Of a stretch of 17,143 nt of DNA, positions 7,251-13,241 are shown piece by piece (the stretch's first letter is position 1; each line of letters starts with the position of its first letter). Source of the DNA: Saprospiraceae bacterium. Its GTDB lineage: Bacteria > Bacteroidota > Bacteroidia > Chitinophagales > Saprospiraceae. Below the pieces are notes generated by a model that saw nothing but the letters and a program-made list of their open reading frames with translations, searched no databases and was not told where the DNA came from. The translations under genes were made by a program, and so were the position numbers. Location: positions 1 to 17,143 of the forward strand of contig JABWAJ010000045.1 in the NCBI GenBank assembly GCA_013361075.1. Reading direction: 5' to 3'.

Positions 7251-7453
7251 GCTTCCTTCGTCAAAAAATGCCGCGGAGCCTGATTTTTCAAGCATTTGGT
7301 TCAATTTTAACGCTTCAAAGACCCGATAGTGGCATTCTTACGTTTCTCCTCAGTGAGGAATACCGGTTGACGGGGGATACACTTTCTTTCGACGTTGAAG
7401 TGTAACCAATCCGAAAAACTGAATTTATTAAGCATACTAAAACGACTTGTCCT

Positions 7454-7654
7454 ATGAAAATAAGAAGTTCTGTCGCGTTTTTGTTATTGATCTGTCTGGG
7501 AATGTTTGGAATTGGCACTTCCTCCTGCAACCGAAAAAGCGGATGCCCTGCTTACGAAAATGCAACCGTCAAAGCCAACAGGAAAGGGGAATTGCCATCG
7601 AAAGGGGGCAAATCCGGGTTGTTTCCCAAAAAAATGAAAAGAAGAATGAAATAA
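7454..7654 (+). CDS. Small predicted lipoprotein with basic tail
   Basis: A 66-residue protein with a signal sequence (MKIRSS plus the hydrophobic run VAFLLLICLGMFGIG) followed by TSSC, which fits a loose Bacteroidota lipobox with Cys25 as the lipid attachment site. The mature part is short and Lys/Gly-rich: NRKSGCPAYENATVK, then KGELPSKGGKSGLFPKKMKRR. I recall short Bacteroidota proteins of similar layout (Cys-Pro-Ala near the N-terminus, a basic GELP/KGGKSGLFPK tail), but no function is known. It is the only plus-strand gene between 1 and 10600 and has room for its own promoter in the 269-base gap after HU. I see no convincing promoter there; TACGTTTC at 7339-7346 is a partial -7 match without a -33 partner. 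It could alternatively be a secreted protein cut by signal peptidase I. Confidence 0.65.
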   Translation: MKIRSSVAFLLLICLGMFGIGTSSCNRKSGCPAYENATVKANRKGELPSKGGKSGLFPKKMKRRMK

Positions 7655-7695
7655 GCATCAGAGGAGCCCGCCACTGTCCCACCGGAACGGGTTTC

Positions 7696-8991
7696 TTAAG
7701 CTGCTTTTGCTTCTCCCACACCTTCACCGATCAGGTTGAAGATGGTAATGGTTAAAAAAATACCCAGGCCGGGGAAAAGTGCTACCCACCAGGCTTGGGG
7801 ATGGGAACGGGCGTTTTGAAGCGCGTTGCCCCAACTGGCACTTTCCGGCGGCAAGCCAATCCCCAGGAAAGAAAGGGAAGCCTCAATCAAAACCGTGTTG
7901 GCCATACCAAAAGCAACGGTTACTAAAATCGGCACCAGACCATTGGGCAGTGCATGACGAAACAAAATGCGCCATTCGCGCAGGCCCATAGCCCGTGCAG
8001 CTTCCACATATTCCAAATTTCGAATTTTCAGCAACTCGGCACGGATATAACGCGCTGTTCCTGTCCAGCGCAGCAACCCTATGATGGCCATGATGTAAAA
8101 GATGGAAGGCTTTTTAATGAGTGCAGCGGCAGAAAGCAGCAGCAATAAAGTAGGAATGGCATACAGGATTTCGATGGCCCTGTTGACCAGGGTGTCTGCC
8201 GGAATGGCAATCGTTGCTGAAAATTTGAAACGCCGGTCTATTTGTCCGGCAAGAAGATTTGCTGCCAGCAGGAAAGTAAGAAATATGGTCAGGCTTTTCA
8301 GCAATTCAGCAAACAAAGGACCTTCTGTAATGGCAAACGACCGCACCCCAAATCCATAAAATGCTCCGGCTGCAAGGGCAATCAGGTTCAAAGCCAACCG
8401 CGGGACGGAGGTGCGCAGCCGTTCGTCCCCGAAAAAACCAGCCAAACTACCCAGCAATAAACCAATCAGGGTTGCAATCCCCATAGAAATGATGCTGACC
8501 AGCATTGCGGTCCGGGTACCATGCACCATAATAGCTGCAATATCATGTCCAAGTTGATCCGTACCTAACCAATGCCGGAAGCGTGGGGAGCGGATACTTT
8601 GTTTTCCAAACGGGGAGACATAACCGTTTGGCGTGTCGGTCTGCTGGGCTGTATAAGTAATTGGCGGAAAAATTACTGTTTCATAGGTTTCCGTTTTCCA
8701 GTCGCGCTGGAAAAAAAACGGATCGCCTTTAGATAAACCAAGCCTGATGCCGTAATCTTTCAAAATTGGGAAATAGGATTGCCCCTCAATGCGACAATAA
8801 ACGGGTTTATCATTGGCCAGAAAATCGGCGAATAGGGCTATAAAAAATAACAGATAAAGGATCCGCAAAGACCACAGCGCGGGCCGGTTTTGGGCAAAGC
8901 GCTGCCACCCCGGCGAAGAGCGTAAGCCTTGTTCGGGCAGGGTTTCTGACTGCTGCACCAGTCGTTTATTTTTGCGGTTAAAGATGCTCAT
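7696..8991 (-). CDS. ABC transporter permease, OppC/DppC (YejE-like) type
   Basis: A 431-residue inner-membrane permease of a peptide/nickel-class ABC importer; usual members are about 300-340 residues. Residues 40-140 resemble YejE: SLRILYLLFFIALFADFLANDKPV followed by a periplasmic loop ending FRHWLGTDQLGHDI (138-150). The core follows from LVSIISMGIATLIGLLLGSLAGFFGD (164-189). The EAA loop that contacts the ATPase is EAARAMGLREWRILFRHALPN (330-350), and the end is NLIGEGVGEAKA. Between GFFGDERLRTS and IPADTLVNRAIEILYAIP an extra stretch of about 70 residues with two likely additional membrane helices interrupts the usual sequence. The start overlaps the stop of the OppB-type gene by 4 bases (8988-8991). 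No ATPase or substrate-binding gene is nearby, so the substrate is unknown. Confidence 0.9.
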   Translation of the reverse strand: MSIFNRKNKRLVQQSETLPEQGLRSSPGWQRFAQNRPALWSLRILYLLFFIALFADFLANDKPVYCRIEGQSYFPILKDYGIRLGLSKGDPFFFQRDWKTETYETVIFPPITYTAQQTDTPNGYVSPFGKQSIRSPRFRHWLGTDQLGHDIAAIMVHGTRTAMLVSIISMGIATLIGLLLGSLAGFFGDERLRTSVPRLALNLIALAAGAFYGFGVRSFAITEGPLFAELLKSLTIFLTFLLAANLLAGQIDRRFKFSATIAIPADTLVNRAIEILYAIPTLLLLLSAAALIKKPSIFYIMAIIGLLRWTGTARYIRAELLKIRNLEYVEAARAMGLREWRILFRHALPNGLVPILVTVAFGMANTVLIEASLSFLGIGLPPESASWGNALQNARSHPQAWWVALFPGLGIFLTITIFNLIGEGVGEAKAA

Positions 8992-10415
8992 GTCCTGTTC
9001 GTTGCGTTTTTTTTGTTTAGATCTACCCTTGGATCTGCGATGGCGTAGAGCAAATCTGCAACCAGAATTCCCAGCATGGTCATCAAAGATGCCAGCATCA
9101 GGATGGTATAAATCACCGGCCAGTCTTCACCCTGAATTGATTTTATCATCAATTGCCCCATTCCGGGTATGTTGAAGATGTATTCGATGATGACTGAACC
9201 GGCTAAGGCTGCCGGAAAAACGGAAGCAAACATGGTGATCAGCGGAAATAAAGCATTTCGGAAAGCATGTTTCCAAACTACTTGCGAATTAGATAAGCCT
9301 TTGGCGCGTGCAGTGCGGATATAATCCTGCTTCAGCTCGGTAATCATACTTGCGCGTACTTGTCTGGAAATGTAAGCCAATGAGCCATAAGTCAGGCAAA
9401 ATACCGGCAAAACTATGCCCAGTAAATTGCTCAGGAAACGTTCCCAAAGGCTGGCATCACCAGTCAGGCTATAGGGGCCAAGCACCCGGAAAAAATTCAT
9501 GCCGTATTCCGGGGACGTGAAAAAGATGATGAGTAAGGAGGCCATCCAGAATGCCGGCATTGAATCCAGCCCAAATAAAAGGATGGAAAGCATTCGCTCC
9601 ATTTTACTTCCCTGATGTACGGCACTATAAACACCAATAGGGATGGACAACAGATAAGCCAGTAACAGGGACGTTATGCTAAGGGTTAAGGTCCAGCTGG
9701 TGGCTTCTTTGATTTTTGTTGAAACCGACCGGCCATCTTTTAACGACACGCCAAAATCGCCTTTTATAATGTTAGTCAGCCAGCTGTGGTATCGGTTTTC
9801 AGGAATGTACCAGTGAATGGTAGGGCAATAAAGTTTCCAGCGGCTTTGGTTTAAAGATATTTGCTGCCAGGATTTTCGGAGTGCGTCGAATTCCTGCCCC
9901 ATGTACTCCTGCAAAGCAGGATTCTGGGATAAGGCCAGCCCTATACTGTCGAACATAGCCTGAATAGAAGGGATTTGATAGGTTTGTGACAATTGCCTGA
10001 TGGCGGTCATGGCCATATTGAAGTGGTCTTTTGTGGCAGTATCTTTCCTTATGGTTTGGAGTTGGTTGATAAAAACCCTTTGTTGTTGAAAAAAATTGGA
10101 AATCTCGGGCCAGTTGCCAAATTGGGCAATGAGTGCTGCTGCTGTTTTTCGTTGCCGGGCGGGCATGATTTTGTAAAGGGTATCGGGGTAGGCTACTGAA
10201 GTAAGTGTAAAGTAAAAGGTGGGTTTATCTAATCCCAGGGATTTTGCTTTGCGCTGATACTCAACAAGGTATGCCGATGGGCTAACGCCCGAATTTTCCA
10301 ATTCCGCTTCTATCAGATCGCCGGGGGTACACTGATTTAAACCGAATGCAATGAAGGAAATGACCAGCAGCATCGGAACAAACAACAACAACCGCTTCAG
10401 TATATAACGCAACAT
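8988..10415 (-). CDS. ABC transporter permease, OppB/DppB (YejB-like) type with long insert
   Basis: A 475-residue permease; ordinary OppB proteins are about 300-365. MLRYILKRLLLFVPMLLVISFIAFGL is the typical first helix, followed by the family segment GDLIEAELE...LGLDKPTFYF (33-69). The expected continuation WLTNIIKGDFGVSL comes only at 212-225, so roughly 140 residues are inserted in the periplasmic loop. The core then has ATSWTLTLSITSLLLAYLLSIPIGVYSA, the EAA loop DYIRTARAKGLSNSQVVWKHAFRNAL (364-389), and IEYIFNIPGMGQL (410-422) near the end. The frame is open to 10496, but the extra residues (MPVRCALPKNYRYFY...) do not look like the family; the ATG at 10413-10415 directly before the first helix was chosen. 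It partners the downstream OppC-type gene. Confidence 0.9.
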   Translation of the reverse strand: MLRYILKRLLLFVPMLLVISFIAFGLNQCTPGDLIEAELENSGVSPSAYLVEYQRKAKSLGLDKPTFYFTLTSVAYPDTLYKIMPARQRKTAAALIAQFGNWPEISNFFQQQRVFINQLQTIRKDTATKDHFNMAMTAIRQLSQTYQIPSIQAMFDSIGLALSQNPALQEYMGQEFDALRKSWQQISLNQSRWKLYCPTIHWYIPENRYHSWLTNIIKGDFGVSLKDGRSVSTKIKEATSWTLTLSITSLLLAYLLSIPIGVYSAVHQGSKMERMLSILLFGLDSMPAFWMASLLIIFFTSPEYGMNFFRVLGPYSLTGDASLWERFLSNLLGIVLPVFCLTYGSLAYISRQVRASMITELKQDYIRTARAKGLSNSQVVWKHAFRNALFPLITMFASVFPAALAGSVIIEYIFNIPGMGQLMIKSIQGEDWPVIYTILMLASLMTMLGILVADLLYAIADPRVDLNKKNATNRT

Positions 10416-10549
10416 AGGCAATACAGATCGGATAGAAAATACAACGAAAGCATAAAAGTATCGGTAATTTTTGGGTAGCGCACACCTGACAGGCAAAGTT
10501 TTTTCGGATGACGAACATTCCGGACGCGCTGCTTATCTTTGCCAGCGGT

Positions 10550-10557
10550 TAGATTTG
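10550..10557 (+). promoter_or_regulatory. Putative -7 box for the PAP2-like/kmo pair
   Basis: TAGATTTG is a full match to TAnnTTTG, 47 bases before the ATG at 10605. There is no TTG at the usual -33 distance (CTG lies there), so the call is weaker than the HU promoter. It lies in the 189-base divergent gap between the permease and PAP2-like genes; no good promoter for the permeases was seen, only TACTTTTA (complement of 10453-10460) as a partial match. Confidence 0.4.
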
Positions 10558-10604
10558 TTACGCCTCTCCTTTTTTGAGCAGGCATTCTAAAAAATAATTC
10601 CAGC

Positions 10605-11273
10605 ATGCTGCGACCCTTGGCTAAAGCTATTTCCATTCTTTTTCATCCGTTGCTCATGCCTACGTACATGTTGGCGTTGCTGTTGCTGATTAATCCTTTT
10701 ATTTTTGGTGTAAACAGCATTATGGATGATGCAGGGAAACTTAACTTATTGCGCATCTTTCTTTACACTTTTTTTATTCCGGTTTTTGCTGTTGTTATGC
10801 TTCGACCTCTGGGCTTTATTCGTTCACTGGAAATGGAAGACAGAAACGAACGCACCGGACCATACATCATTACCGCTATTTTTTACCTCTGGGCATATAT
10901 GAACATGAAAAACAGCACCGTGTTCCCTCCAGCCTATGCCTGCTTCATGCTGGGGGCGGTTATTGCTCTTTTTATGACCTTTTTCATTAATATTTTTACA
11001 AAAATCAGTGCTCATGCCGTGGGCATGGGAGGATTGCTGGCGATGGTCATCATTACCATGCTGCGGTTCAGTCACGATGTTTTTACCATCCAAAGCAGCC
11101 TCCTTGGAACAATCAGCTTTAACATGAATGCTGTATTGATAATGGTCATTCTGTTGTGCGGAATCGTGGGCACTTCAAGGCTTTTGCTTAACGCTCACGA
11201 ACCCCGTGATCTTTATGGCGGATTTATGGTTGGATTCATTGCACAGTTTCTGGCGCTTCGATTTTCTATTTAA
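10605..11273 (+). CDS. PAP2-superfamily-like integral membrane protein
   Basis: A 222-residue, strongly hydrophobic protein with about six membrane helices, including an early HPLLMPTYML (14-23). Its ends carry what look like relics of the PAP2 (type 2 phosphatidic acid phosphatase) signature. SRLLLNAHEPRD (191-202) fits motif 3 exactly (SR-x5-H-x3-D). KISAHAVGMGG (133-143) stands where the PSGH motif 2 is expected but has SAH. EDRNERTGPY (78-87) replaces the KxxxxxxRP motif 1. Thus the third motif is intact and the first two are degenerate, so enzymatic activity is uncertain. It may act on lipid phosphates or bind a polyprenyl phosphate; this is inference. It is 16 bases upstream of kmo on the same strand and likely cotranscribed. 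Most annotation pipelines would call it hypothetical. Confidence 0.6.
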   Translation: MLRPLAKAISILFHPLLMPTYMLALLLLINPFIFGVNSIMDDAGKLNLLRIFLYTFFIPVFAVVMLRPLGFIRSLEMEDRNERTGPYIITAIFYLWAYMNMKNSTVFPPAYACFMLGAVIALFMTFFINIFTKISAHAVGMGGLLAMVIITMLRFSHDVFTIQSSLLGTISFNMNAVLIMVILLCGIVGTSRLLLNAHEPRDLYGGFMVGFIAQFLALRFSI

Positions 11274-11289
11274 ACAGGATTGAAACAAC

Positions 11290-12651
11290 ATGGGTAAAGA
11301 CAAAAAAGCAGTCGTGGTTGGCGCAGGCCTGGTTGGCGCACTATGGGCCGTATTTCTTGCCAAGCGCGGGTATGATGTTTCGGTATTTGAACAACGCAGT
11401 GATATGCGCAGAGCCGGATATGCAGGAGGGCGTTCCATTAACCTTGCAATGAGTGATCGGGGGTGGAAAGCTGTGGAGCAAGCCGGGATCAAAGAAAAAC
11501 TCACCCAGGTTGCGATTCCCATGTACGGGCGCATGATGCACAGTACCAGCGGAGAACTGGCTTTTCAGCCGTATGGCAAAGATAATCAGGCCATTTATTC
11601 AGTTTCCAGAGGAGGGCTTAACCTGGAACTGTTGAACATTGCAGCTGAGTTTCCGAACGTAAAATTTTTTTTCGATCATAAATGCCGGCGCTTTGAACCT
11701 TCAGAACAGGCCATCTGGTTTGAAGGCCCCGACGACTCTCTGAAAAAAGTAGAGGCACCCTTGATTTTTGGAGTTGACGGGGCATTTTCCGCCATAAGAA
11801 ACAGCCTCCAGCGCTTGCCCCGATTCAATTATTCCCAAAGCTACCTGGATTACGGATACAAAGAATTAGCCATTCCGGCTAACGAAGACGGCAGCCACCG
11901 GTTGGAAAAAAATGCACTCCACATTTGGCCCCGCGGCCAATTCATGCTGATCGGATTGCCAAATGTTGATGGTAGCTTTACCTGCACCCTGTTTTTACCC
12001 TTCGAAGGCAGCGAAGCGGCATTCGACCGGCTGGATTCCGACCAAACAGTATTGGCCTTTTTTCAGAAATACTTCCCCGATACAATTCCTCTGATGCCTT
12101 CGTTGCTGGATGATTTTCGTCAAAACCCGGCATCCGCTTTGGTAACGGTGCGGTGTAATCCCTGGCATTATGAAGACAAGGTTTTGCTGTTGGGGGATGC
12201 TGCACATGCCATTGTACCTTTTTTTGGACAGGGAATGAATGCAGGGTTCGAAGATTGTACCCTTCTGGATGAAATGATTGATACCTTTGATGAGGATTGG
12301 GGGCGCATTGCTGCTGCTTTTAGTGCAAGCCGGATTGAGGATGGAAATGCAATTGCAGAACTTGCCCTGCGCAATTTCATTGAAATGCGGGACCTGGTGG
12401 CTGACCCAAAATTTTTATTGCGACAAAAGATCGCAGCCAGGCTGCATGAAAAACACAGCGACTTTCTGCCGCTCTACTCAATGGTCACATTCAGCAATAT
12501 CCCTTACAGCAAGGCTTTGCAGGCTGCAGATGAGCAAAACGTGCTGTTTAACCGGATTCTTGCCTTGCCGGATATTGAACAAAATTGGGAAAGTAACGAT
12601 CAAATTGATGTCATTTTCCAGGATTGGAAACAAATGCACAAGGGGGTATGA
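11290..12651 (+). CDS. kmo: Kynurenine 3-monooxygenase
   Basis: A 453-residue FAD-dependent hydroxylase of the PHBH class that converts L-kynurenine to 3-hydroxykynurenine with NADPH and oxygen. VVVGAGLVGALWAVFLAKRG (8-27) is the FAD-binding dinucleotide fold, ended by FEQRSDMR (33-40). GGRSINLAMSDRG (46-58) is highly characteristic of KMO. VDGAFSAIR (162-170) and LLGDAAHAIVPFFGQGMNAG (300-319) are the second FAD/NADPH and GD motifs, the latter with the KMO-type PFFGQGMN. The C-terminal part has ALRNFIEMRDLV (359-370) and an aromatic-rich tail. The length fits bacterial KMO, which are similar to the eukaryotic enzyme. Pathway context in the window: a RidA-family protein resembling 2-aminomuconate deaminase ends 24 bases away on the other strand. 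Other kynurenine-pathway genes are not present here. Confidence 0.92.
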   Translation: MGKDKKAVVVGAGLVGALWAVFLAKRGYDVSVFEQRSDMRRAGYAGGRSINLAMSDRGWKAVEQAGIKEKLTQVAIPMYGRMMHSTSGELAFQPYGKDNQAIYSVSRGGLNLELLNIAAEFPNVKFFFDHKCRRFEPSEQAIWFEGPDDSLKKVEAPLIFGVDGAFSAIRNSLQRLPRFNYSQSYLDYGYKELAIPANEDGSHRLEKNALHIWPRGQFMLIGLPNVDGSFTCTLFLPFEGSEAAFDRLDSDQTVLAFFQKYFPDTIPLMPSLLDDFRQNPASALVTVRCNPWHYEDKVLLLGDAAHAIVPFFGQGMNAGFEDCTLLDEMIDTFDEDWGRIAAAFSASRIEDGNAIAELALRNFIEMRDLVADPKFLLRQKIAARLHEKHSDFLPLYSMVTFSNIPYSKALQAADEQNVLFNRILALPDIEQNWESNDQIDVIFQDWKQMHKGV

Positions 12652-12675
12652 TGAGGGAGTGCCTGTTGCGCATCT

Positions 12676-13101
12676 CTAATCTGGCAGTACCGCAATGCAT
12701 TTCAACTCAATGGCAATTGGTGTCGGCAACGAATCAATACCTACTGTGGTCCGGCAAGGTTGGTTTCCCTGAAAATACTCCCCGTAAATCCGGTTGTAAG
12801 TATGAAAATCGCGCTGCATATCGGTCAGAAACACCGTAACATCCACCAAATTTTCCCAGGTTGCCCCGCTTGCTTCCAGAACAAGGCGCACATTCCTGAA
12901 AACGGAATGGCATTGTGCCTCAAAATCAAAAGTTGTAAAATTTCCGGCAGCACTGCGCTCTAATCCCGGGATGCCGTCGGTTTCAGGATCACGCGGACCA
13001 ATGCCCGAAAGGAACAGTAAATTACCTGCTCTCCGGGCATGTGGGTAAGCGCCTACCGGTTTGGGCGCTTTGGATGCATCAATACGATCAGACGAAGACA
13101 T
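12676..13101 (-). CDS. RidA-family protein, probable 2-aminomuconate deaminase
   Basis: A 141-residue member of the YjgF/YER057c/UK114 (RidA) family. Matching segments are PVGAYPHARRAGNLLFLSG (15-33), CHSVFRNVRLVLEASG (64-79), VDVTVFLTDMQRDFHTYNRIYGEYF (86-110) and CRTTVGIDSLP (116-126), with Arg117 at the carboxylate-binding position and Glu132 in AIELKCIAV. RidA proteins hydrolyse reactive enamines/imines as trimers. The extra insertion after the first strand (GPRDPETDGIPGLERS) and the overall layout resemble the 2-aminomuconate deaminase branch that works downstream of 3-hydroxyanthranilate in kynurenine degradation, and the gene ends next to kmo. The RidA family call is certain; the specific function is inference from resemblance and neighbourhood. 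It is transcribed convergently to kmo and divergently from ftsK. Confidence 0.8.
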   Translation of the reverse strand: MSSSDRIDASKAPKPVGAYPHARRAGNLLFLSGIGPRDPETDGIPGLERSAAGNFTTFDFEAQCHSVFRNVRLVLEASGATWENLVDVTVFLTDMQRDFHTYNRIYGEYFQGNQPCRTTVGIDSLPTPIAIELKCIAVLPD

Positions 13102-13125
13102 AGCATGATTAGTTTTTGTCAGGAC

Positions 13126-13140
13126 AATAGTACCACTATT
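13126..13140. promoter_or_regulatory. Small dyad in the RidA-ftsK divergent gap
   Basis: AATAGT (13126-13131) and ACTATT (13135-13140) form a 6-base-arm inverted repeat around three bases, 24 bases upstream of the RidA start and just upstream of the putative ftsK promoter. It could be an operator for either gene. Arms this short also occur by chance in AT-rich DNA. Confidence 0.22.
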
Positions 13141-13167
13141 TTGTGTCAGCTTTAATACCTATTTTTG
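13141..13167 (+). promoter_or_regulatory. Putative ftsK promoter (TTG-N16-TATTTTTG)
   Basis: TATTTTTG (13160-13167) is a full match to TAnnTTTG, with TTG at 13141-13143, 16 bases upstream, close to but shorter than the usual spacing. The start of transcription would fall near 13174, giving a leader of about 68 bases before ftsK. This leader would carry the possible short ORF at 13195-13239. Confidence 0.5.
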
Positions 13168-13194
13168 CCCGGAAAGATGTCATCCGGAGGTTTT

Positions 13195-13239
13195 ATGTTT
13201 TTTAGATTCACCTTGCGGAAAAAACAGCTTAAGTCCTGA
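13195..13239 (+). CDS. Possible 14-codon leader ORF upstream of ftsK
   Basis: ATG at 13195-13197 opens a short frame MFFRFTLRKKQLKS ending with TGA at 13237-13239, two bases before the ftsK ATG. GGAGG (13186-13190) lies four bases before its ATG, a strong Shine-Dalgarno match in a window whose other genes mostly lack one. A CCGGA (13169-13173) / TCCGG (13183-13187) inverted repeat with a 9-base loop covers part of that site, though the left arm may lie at or just upstream of the transcription start. The frame differs from ftsK by two bases, so this is not an extension of ftsK. It may be a translationally coupled leader peptide, or chance. Confidence 0.35.
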   Translation: MFFRFTLRKKQLKS

Positions 13240-13241
13240 AC

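Noticed and set aside
7669..7694. Possible terminator hairpin between the small lipoprotein and the permease genes
   Set aside because: The only stem (CCCG with CGGG around about 17 bases, then TTTCTT) has four pairs; it is too weak to call in either direction.
8988..10496. Longer OppB-type start at 10496, adding 27 residues
   Set aside because: The extra residues do not fit a permease N-terminus; the ATG at 10415 begins directly with the typical MLRYILKRLLLFVP helix.
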